A DNA stretch of 64,000 nt, taken from the NCBI RefSeq assembly GCF_000982955.1, contig NZ_KQ058830.1, forward strand, positions 1 to 64,000. The letters are read 5' to 3'. The stretch's first letter is position 1. Each line of letters begins with the position of its first letter. Made by a program: the position numbers and the translations under genes. The notes beneath the pieces were generated by a model. It was not told where the DNA came from. It ran no database searches and saw nothing but the letters and a program-made list of their open reading frames with translations. The DNA comes from Micromonospora sp. HK10. GTDB lineage: Bacteria; Actinomycetota; Actinomycetes; Mycobacteriales; Micromonosporaceae. Positions 57,032-64,000 of the stretch are shown piece by piece.

Positions 57032-58080
57032 TCAGTGGGTGGTGGCTCGGTAGGCCGGGAAGAAGCCGGTTGACAGCAGGTCATGGGGGGAGACGCCGAG
57101 TTGGCGTGCTCGCCCGTCCACCAGTGCCGCGTATCGCTCGGGATCGACCACGACGGACCCCGTCCAGAACTGGGTCCGGAAGCCTCCGAAGGAGCGTTTG
57201 AACCGGAACAGCCCGTCGTCGGGTCGCAGGCCGCCACCGAGGTGGACGAGGTGGCATCCGTGCTCCGCGGCCCAGGCGAGGATCGTCCAGACGAGAAGGT
57301 TGTTGGCGCCGACCCGGCCGGCTGACAGGTCCGATCCGGCGAGGTGATAGTGGGCCCGGTCCCGGTGCCGAAGGACGAGCGCGCAGGCCACGACGGCGCC
57401 GCCGGTATCGCGAACCTCCGCCAGGTACAGCGCCTTGCCCAGCCCGTCGGCCAGTGCCTGGTAGTAGACGTCGGGAAACAGATACCAGGGCTGGCTCTCC
57501 AGCCGGATCATTGTCGACTCGTACAGCCGGCGGAACGGAGCACCCGCGGCGAGGTCAACAGGAGCAGCCGGTCGGATGGTGGCGTCCAGTCCCGCATTGC
57601 GGGCCTTTCGGATCGCCGTGCGGGACCGCCCCTCCATGCCGTCCCACACCCGGTCGGGACCCTCGGAGACCCGGACGGTGATCGTGTCCTGCCGCCGGGT
57701 CAGCTGCACCTGTCCGAGTGCCCGGACCGCGTCCACCGACGCGGGATCCAGTGGGGAGAAGCGCAGGAAAACGGCGACGGTGCGGGTCTGCCGCCAGTGC
57801 TCGACCGTGCGGCTCCAGAACCGGGCCACGTCGGCGGTCGAGCAGCCGGCATCGACGTGGACGCCGGCGTATCCGTAGGGGGTGGCCGCGTCCACGTCGA
57901 TCTCGCTCGCCGGACGCGACACGTAGGGCAGGATCAACCGGTCCTGTTCATGAACGACCTGCCAGGTGCCGGAATCCACCACCGCTGTCGCCGCGCCGTA
58001 CGCCGAGGTGAAGTACACGTCCGGGCAGTCGGCGTCGAGCAGGCCGGAGTCACCGTTGGCGCCACCCGTCGCGAACGCCC

Positions 58081-58084
<4 letters not shown>
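57032..58084 (-). CDS. FemAB-like GNAT-fold acyl/aminoacyltransferase
   Basis: A 350-residue protein with two GNAT-like halves. The second half carries the group signature: AHYHLAGSDLSAGRVGANNL, then HGCHLVHLGGGLRPDDGLFRFKRSFGG, as in FemAB/FemX proteins that use aminoacyl-tRNA to add amino acids to lipid II, and in related polysaccharide-locus proteins. The first half has GMEGRSRTAIRKARNAGL. In this setting it may attach an amino acid to a sugar amino group or act on a glycan. Its ATG overlaps the stop of the aminotransferase gene (ATGA), so it is tied to amino-sugar synthesis. The acceptor is not known. Confidence 0.8.
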
Positions 58085-59214
<1,130 letters not shown>

Positions 59215-59472
59215 GAATGCCACCAACGTAGTCGATCAACTCGGGACGAAACGCGTGTATCGGCTGGCAATAGAAGGAAACTCATCAAACCGCACAGGAC
59301 CGATCCTGATGAACAACCTCCGCGGCGGGCTGGGGGACACGGCTCGGCGGCCAACCGGCGAGGAGGACCGGTGCGGCCGGCGAGTCCTCGCGCCACCAGG
59401 CCAGCCCGACGCAGGGGCTGATCTGTGGGCCGACGACTCGGTTGGCGGTCGGTGCGAAGGCGCCGGGCGGCC

Positions 59473-61389
59473 TCAGCTGAGCGGGACGACACCGAACTGC
59501 GGACCCGGGCGAACGCCCGAGGCCGCACGCTGGCTGGCCGTCACCGTCGCGGCACCGGAGGGGCCGGCCGCGTCGCAGAGGAGGGCGAGTCGCGAGACGA
59601 TCTTCTCCGGTTCCTCGTACGGGTCGAGGCCGTCGACCTCCATGGGGTGCAGCGGCGGCACCGACACATGGGAGATCAGTGGGTGCAGCGGTCGAAGGTC
59701 GGTCTCCCCGGTGCCGAACAGGTCCTCGTGGAGCTTCTCACCGGGGCGCAGCCCGGTGTAGACGATCGGTACCGAGCTGGAGGCCTGCTCGGCCATCCGC
59801 CGGGCGAGGTCGGCGATCCGGACGGGCTCACCCATGTCCAGCACCAGGGCCTCGCCGTCCCGGCCGATCTCCGCGGCCTGCAACACGAGCTGGACGGCCT
59901 CCTGGATCGTCATCAGGTAGCGGGTCACGTCCGGGTGGGTCACGGTCAGCGGCTTCCCGGCCTCGATCTGCCGCTGGAACGCCGTCACGACCGATCCCCG
60001 ACTGCTCAGCACGTTGCCGAACCGGACGCTGAGAAAGGTCCCGGGCATCGCGGACGCGGCGTGCGCGGTCAGCCGCTCGGTGATCCGCTTCGTGTAGCCG
60101 AGCACGCTGACCGGGTCGGCGGCCTTGTCGGTGGAGATGTTGACGAACTTGGCCACGTCCTGGCAGGCCTCCAGCACCGACAGCGTGCCGAGGACGTTGG
60201 TCATGACGGCCTCGCCCGGGTGGCGCTGAAGCAGCGTCAGATGCTTGAGCGCCGCGGCGTGGAAGATGATGTCCGGGCGGCGGTTCCGGATGACCCGCCG
60301 GATGCCTTCTTCGTCCCGCAGGTCGGCGAGGATCAGCTCCGGACCGTCCAGCATGGCCCGCCCGGAGAGCGACATCTGGAGGCCGTGCAGGGCGGACTCG
60401 TCCCGGTCCAGCATCATCAGCTCGCCGGGGTCGGCCTGCATCAACTGGCGGCACAGCTCCGAGCCGATCGATCCGCCGGCGCCGGTGACCAGGATGCGCC
60501 GTCCGGTCAGGCTGTTGGTGCTCAGCGGAAGATCACCGACGACCTGGCGGCGCCCGAGGAGGTCGCTGATCCGCACGTCGCGGACGTCGGTGACGGTGAT
60601 CCGGTGATCGACCAGGTCCCGTACCGGGGGCAGCACCTTGAACGCCGCGCCGGTCTGCAGGGTGGCCTCCCGGATCTGACGGATCAGGGCCGCGTCGGCG
60701 TTGGCGACCGAGAAGATCACGGTGGCCGCGCCCGTGCGTCGGACCGCGGAAGCGATGTCGGCCTGGCCGCCGAGCACGCGGACGCCGGCGACTCGCAGGT
60801 TGCGCTTGTCGGGGTCGTCGTCGAGGGCGCCCACCGGTAGATACCGGCCGCGCGGGTCGCTCAGCATCGCTCGCACCAGCCCCTGGCCGGCGTCTCCCAT
60901 CCCGAACAGCAGCACCGGGGTCGACGACCGGACGTCCGGCCGCATGGCGAGGTCGCGTCGATGCCGGTACGCGATCCGCGCACCGAGCATGAACAGCAGA
61001 GCCAGCGCACCGCCGACCAGGGGGGTGCTCGCCGGCACCGGCCGGTCCGCGATGGGCTGCAGGCCGAGGAGCATGATCGCCGCCGCCGTGACAGTGGTGC
61101 CGGCGATGCCCCGGACCTCCTGGAGGCTGCCGAGCGGATGCCGTCCGGAGTGGAGGCGACGTACCGCGGTCACCGAGACGTACAACACCGCGGCCAGTAC
61201 GCCGGCGGTGGCCGCCCTGCTGAGCTGGCCCGCCGGCAGCTGGAACTCGAACCGCGTCCACGCCGCGGCGACGAATCCGCCGATCCAGGCCGTCGCGTCG
61301 GTGGCGAGGAACGCAGCCGCCCGTCGGCGGGCCCTGGCCCGGCGGGCGCGCTGGTCGGTGTGTCCGTTGCTCGCTGTTTCCGGCGGCAT
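59473..61389 (-). CDS. Membrane-bound nucleotide-sugar 4,6-dehydratase (PglF/WbpM/CapD family)
   Basis: A 638-residue protein. The N-terminal four or five transmembrane helices (to ~150) precede a first Rossmann domain (VLLFGMGDAGQGLVRAML) and a C-terminal SDR domain with ILVTGAGGSIGSELCRQL, IIFHAAALKHLTLLQRHP, NISTDKAADPVSVLGYTK and VRFGNVLSSRGSVV. The family converts UDP-GlcNAc to its 4-keto-6-deoxy form without C5 inversion. At the position four before the catalytic Lys, PglF/WbpM have Met; this protein has Leu (VLGYTK). The last ~35 residues are a disordered Ser/Gly/Pro tail. AGGAG lies 5 nt upstream of the ATG. Confidence 0.9.
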   Translation of the reverse strand: MPPETASNGHTDQRARRARARRRAAAFLATDATAWIGGFVAAAWTRFEFQLPAGQLSRAATAGVLAAVLYVSVTAVRRLHSGRHPLGSLQEVRGIAGTTVTAAAIMLLGLQPIADRPVPASTPLVGGALALLFMLGARIAYRHRRDLAMRPDVRSSTPVLLFGMGDAGQGLVRAMLSDPRGRYLPVGALDDDPDKRNLRVAGVRVLGGQADIASAVRRTGAATVIFSVANADAALIRQIREATLQTGAAFKVLPPVRDLVDHRITVTDVRDVRISDLLGRRQVVGDLPLSTNSLTGRRILVTGAGGSIGSELCRQLMQADPGELMMLDRDESALHGLQMSLSGRAMLDGPELILADLRDEEGIRRVIRNRRPDIIFHAAALKHLTLLQRHPGEAVMTNVLGTLSVLEACQDVAKFVNISTDKAADPVSVLGYTKRITERLTAHAASAMPGTFLSVRFGNVLSSRGSVVTAFQRQIEAGKPLTVTHPDVTRYLMTIQEAVQLVLQAAEIGRDGEALVLDMGEPVRIADLARRMAEQASSSVPIVYTGLRPGEKLHEDLFGTGETDLRPLHPLISHVSVPPLHPMEVDGLDPYEEPEKIVSRLALLCDAAGPSGAATVTASQRAASGVRPGPQFGVVPLS

Positions 61390-61641
61390 GTGTGCTCCTG
61401 TCCCCTGTCCATCCCGGTCCCTGTGGCCCCGGAGACGAACCGCTTGTATGTGCATGACGAGCTGTCCGGTGCGTGGCGGTGGCTGACGTCGAGGACCGTG
61501 AGGGTGATCTGCCTGACCGGCGGCTGCCGCGGCTGCCGGCGAACGCACCGCGGGGCACTGCCGCCGGCCGGATAGGAGCAGCCAGGTCAATCGATCAATG
61601 CTGAGTTGTCCCGCACTGATCGTCGCTGCCGGATCCGACCG

Positions 61642-61737
61642 TCACTCGTGGTGGTCGCGCAACGGATCAGGCTGCGGTACGTCCCACCCCTCCACGGAGA
61701 AACGATCGAAACCTTCCAAAAGGTTTTTATCAGACAT
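61642..61737 (-). CDS. Candidate 31-residue acidic peptide
   Basis: A short frame starting MSDKNLLEGFDRF and ending PLRDHHE, with GGTGAG 5 nt before the ATG and a TGA stop. The first codons are strikingly A/T-rich for this genome (TCT GAT AAA AAC CTT TTG GAA), which would keep the translation start unstructured. Overall G/C at third positions is about two thirds, lower than in neighbours. It matches no family I know. It lies in the 560-nt region between tex-side genes and the PglF-like gene, which otherwise holds no gene. It could be a small protein gene, a leader for the polysaccharide operon, or chance. Confidence 0.35.
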   Translation of the reverse strand: MSDKNLLEGFDRFSVEGWDVPQPDPLRDHHE

Positions 61738-61947
61738 TGAGCTCACCGGAGTCGATTCGACGTAGTACGCACCAGACCAGTCGGAACAACCTCGGACAGG
61801 AGGTCGAGGACACGGCCATGCCGCATTCGGCGCCGGGCGCGGCAGCGACCGGACGGGAAGTAGCGATCTCGACGACCGTTCGGGCGATGGAAAAGCCGGG
61901 CGGCACCGGTTAGGGCAGGTCACCCTGCTGCGGCGCCGATGACCGGG

Positions 61948-62382
61948 TCAGCGCCAGTCGTCGCCCGCCTCGAGACGCAGGTCGAGCAGCGTCGCCAGCG
62001 GAACCGACTCGCCGTCCCGGCCGCCCCGCCCGACCACCAGCGGCGGCGGGGCGGGCTCGACCTCCGCCCCGAACAGCCGCGACCGCAGGCTGGGCGGCAC
62101 GGCGAGCAGGTAGAAGCGGCCCTCGGTGTCCACCGCCCGGCTGCGCGCCCGGTCCACGTACCACCCGGTGATCCGGGTCCGGTAGCGGCCCCGTCCGTCG
62201 TAACCGGCGGCCATCAGCCGCTCGGTGTGCAGCCCGCGCCGCAGCGCCTCGGCCGCGAACCGGGCCACCAGCGCCGCGGCCTGCCCCTGCTCGGCGGCCC
62301 GCTGCCGGGCGTCGGCCGCCGCGTGCGCCCGCACCGCGCGGCGCTGCCGCTCCCGCCACTGGAGGCCGTCGTCCCCACCCAC
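61948..62382 (-). CDS. Small conserved-looking protein of unknown function
   Basis: A 144-residue soluble protein that I do not recognise. The N-terminal ~60 residues are Arg/Ala-rich and helical (WRERQRRAVRAHAAADARQR). The rest is a compact alpha/beta stretch with GRYRTRITGWYVDRARSRAV and GRFYLLAVPPSLRSRLFG. TACCCT (62390-62395, minus strand) lies 7 nt before the GTG, which supports a leaderless transcript and this start. It is transcribed in the same direction as tex but is separated from it by a strong hairpin, so it is an independent gene. Confidence 0.7.
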   Translation of the reverse strand: MGGDDGLQWRERQRRAVRAHAAADARQRAAEQGQAAALVARFAAEALRRGLHTERLMAAGYDGRGRYRTRITGWYVDRARSRAVDTEGRFYLLAVPPSLRSRLFGAEVEPAPPPLVVGRGGRDGESVPLATLLDLRLEAGDDWR

Positions 62383-62483
62383 GCCCGCGAGGGTACGCGC
62401 CAGCCTCGCCCAGCGTCGGACGCTGGCCCCGGGCTCGACGGTCTATGCGCTGGGCAGCGAGGGCGGTCGACGCTTCCCGGGGC

Positions 62484-62527
62484 GTCCGGCCTCCGCCGCC
62501 AGGCTCGGCGGGCGGCGGAGGCCGGAC
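62484..62527 (-). terminator. Terminator of tex
   Basis: GTCCGGCCTCCGCCGCC pairs perfectly with GGCGGCGGAGGCCGGAC (17-bp stem, 10-nt loop), starting 6 nt beyond the tex stop codon. Confidence 0.85.
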
Positions 62528-62533
62528 CCCGGC

Positions 62534-64000
62534 TCAGGCCAGGCCGGCGCGGCGCAACGCGTCCAGCATGGCGCTGTTCTCCGGTGCCGGAGCCCCGCCG
62601 CCGCGCCCCTGCCGCTGCTGCGGCCCGCCCCGCGAGCCGCCCCGGTCACCACGCGCGCCGCCGCCCTGACCAGTGGCGCCCTGGCCGCCGCGCGGGCCGC
62701 CGGTCCCCTGGCCACGGCCGCCCTGACCGGCGCCGCGCTGACCACCCCGGTCGTCCCGGCCGCCGCGTGATCCGCCGCCCTGGCCGCCGCGGTCCCGGCG
62801 CCCGTCGCCGCCCGGGGCCTCGTCGTCCAGCCGCAGCGTCAGCGAGATCCGCTTGCGGGGCACGTCGACGTCGAGCACCCGGACCCGGACCACGTCGCCG
62901 GACTTCACCACGTCGCGCGGGTCCTTCACGAACGTGTGCGACATGGCGGAGACGTGGACCAGGCCGTCCTGGTGCACGCCCACGTCGACGAACGCACCGA
63001 AGGCGGCCACGTTGGTGACGACGCCCTCCAGCACCATCCCCGGCGTCAGGTCGCTGATCTTCTCGACGCCCTCGACGAAGGTGGCCGTCCGGAACTCCGG
63101 TCGCGGGTCGCGGCCCGGCTTCTCCAGCTCGGCGAGGATGTCGGTGACGGTGGGCAGGCCGAACGTGTCGTCCACGAACTCGGTGGCCCGCAGGCCGCGC
63201 AGGATGGCCGACTTCCCGATCAGCGCGCGCAGGTCCTGCCCGGTGTGGGCGAGGATCCGCCGGACCACCGGGTACGCCTCGGGGTGCACGCTGGAGGAGT
63301 CGAGCGGGTCGTCGCCGCCGGGGATGCGCAGGAAGCCGGCGCACTGCTCGAACGCCTTCGGCCCGAGCCGGGGCACCTTCTTCAGCTCGGCCCGGGTGCG
63401 GAACGGCCCGTTGGCGTCCCGGTGCAGCACGATGTTCTCGGCCAGCCCGGCGCCGATGCCGGAGACCCGGGTGAGCAGCGGCGCCGAGGCGGTGTTGACG
63501 TCGACCCCGACCGCGTTGACGCAGTCCTCGACCACCGCGTCGAGCGAGCGGGACAGCTTCACCTCGGACAGGTCGTGCTGGTACTGCCCGACGCCGATCG
63601 AGCGCGGGTCGATCTTCACCAGCTCGGCGAGGGGGTCCTGGAGGCGGCGCGCGATGGAGACCGCGCCGCGCAGCGACACGTCGAGCCCGGGCAGCTCCTG
63701 CGAGGCGTACGCGGAGGCGGAGTAGACCGACGCGCCGGCCTCGGAGACCACCACCTTGGTCAGCTTCAGCTCCGGGTGCCGCTTGATCAGGTCACCGGCG
63801 AGCTTGTCGGTCTCCCGGCTGGCGGTGCCGTTGCCGATCGCGATCAGCTCGACGCCGTGCGCGGCGGCCAGGCGGGCCAGGGTGGCCAGCGAGGCGTCCC
63901 ACTGCCGCCGCGGCTCGTGCGGGTAGATGGTGTCGGTGGCCACCACCTTGCCGGTGGCGTCGACCACGGCCACCTTCACGCCGGTGCGCAGGCCCGGGTC
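62534..64000 (-). CDS. tex: Tex family S1-domain transcription accessory protein (partial, 5' end outside window)
   Basis: The last 488 residues of Tex; the frame is open through the right edge. Visible are the YqgF/RNase H-like part ([31 protein letters not shown]), the HhH region ([60 protein letters not shown]) and the S1 RNA-binding domain ([39 protein letters not shown]). After S1 comes a ~90-residue Gly/Arg/Gln-rich tail ([14 protein letters not shown]-type), absent from well-studied Tex proteins and likely RNA-interacting. Tex affects transcription and RNA handling. The final residues [11 protein letters not shown] form a short helix after the tail. Confidence 0.95.
   Translation of the reverse strand, partial: DPGLRTGVKVAVVDATGKVVATDTIYPHEPRRQWDASLATLARLAAAHGVELIAIGNGTASRETDKLAGDLIKRHPELKLTKVVVSEAGASVYSASAYASQELPGLDVSLRGAVSIARRLQDPLAELVKIDPRSIGVGQYQHDLSEVKLSRSLDAVVEDCVNAVGVDVNTASAPLLTRVSGIGAGLAENIVLHRDANGPFRTRAELKKVPRLGPKAFEQCAGFLRIPGGDDPLDSSSVHPEAYPVVRRILAHTGQDLRALIGKSAILRGLRATEFVDDTFGLPTVTDILAELEKPGRDPRPEFRTATFVEGVEKISDLTPGMVLEGVVTNVAAFGAFVDVGVHQDGLVHVSAMSHTFVKDPRDVVKSGDVVRVRVLDVDVPRKRISLTLRLDDEAPGGDGRRDRGGQGGGSRGGRDDRGGQRGAGQGGRGQGTGGPRGGQGATGQGGGARGDRGGSRGGPQQRQGRGGGAPAPENSAMLDALRRAGLA

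Noticed and set aside
61709-61728. AAACCTT-ccaa-AAGGTTT plus T's as an intrinsic terminator
   Set aside because: The stem is short and A/T-rich, no plus-strand gene ends upstream, and it falls within the candidate small frame on the other strand.
61910-62359. Alternative frame overlapping the small hypothetical gene at 61948-62382
   Set aside because: It is G/A/R low-complexity sequence; the other frame has a leaderless promoter and a better amino-acid composition.

Overview
The window is very GC-rich, densely coded DNA with strong G/C third-position bias. It has many GTG starts, many leaderless genes with TANNNT -10 boxes 6-7 nt before the start codon, a c-di-AMP riboswitch ahead of a secreted hydrolase-like gene, and the actinobacterial glgA/glgC/glgE/glgB set. 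This fits an actinomycete, most likely Micromonosporaceae (Micromonospora-like). I see no rRNA, tRNA, CRISPR array, transposase or phage gene. The last gene (tex) runs off the right edge, and the left edge probably cuts a Pro/Ala-rich protein.

Layout. 1-3.6 kb: a membrane-anchored protein of unknown function, a c-di-AMP riboswitch with a secreted C39-like cysteine peptidase, and an alpha/beta hydrolase. 3.6-24.8 kb: a cell-wall glycopolymer locus. It holds a teichoic-acid-type polymerase with a membrane N-terminus, a Bcs1-type CDP-ribitol synthase (IspD-like plus SDR fusion), a TagGH-type ABC exporter, a TetR regulator, six glycosyltransferase-type proteins (one with two GT domains, two that are tandem paralogues) and one half-length GT-like protein. 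Scattered among them are all five enzyme types of the UDP-ManNAc(3NAc)A pathway (WbpA, B, E, D and I types). 25-33.4 kb: DUF952, a two-component system, a TAXI-type lipoprotein, a hypothetical protein, YaaA, a GT-C membrane glycosyltransferase and an App1-type phosphatase. 33.8-43.7 kb: alpha-glucan metabolism (glgB, glgE, glgA/glgM, glgC, pgm), interrupted by a methyltransferase and a Uma2 protein; nadK follows. 45-61.4 kb: a second, Wzx/Wzy-type polysaccharide locus. It has an exported glucuronyl-C5-epimerase-like gene broken by a frameshift at a C7 tract, glycosyltransferases, a flippase, a polymerase, a three-enzyme set for an L-QuiNAc- or L-FucNAc-type sugar, a PglF/PglE/PglC-like set for a 4-amino-6-deoxy initiating sugar, and GNAT and FemAB-like acyltransferases. 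61.4-64 kb: a candidate 31-residue peptide, a small hypothetical gene and tex.

How the genes work together (inference). Locus 1 looks like a polyol-phosphate polymer, probably ribitol-based, carrying a diacetamido-uronic acid and exported by an ABC transporter. Locus 2 looks like a lipid-linked repeat unit started by a small phosphoglycosyl transferase, flipped and polymerised outside, and possibly remodelled by C5 epimerisation. The glg block makes maltose-1-phosphate and branched alpha-glucan.

A second theme is non-coding. At least six intergenic spots carry short tandem repeats with unit lengths 23, 32, 47, 17, 34 and 41 bp, none a multiple of three, mostly at the 3' ends of genes. There is also a perfect 15-bp-arm inverted repeat between convergent genes.
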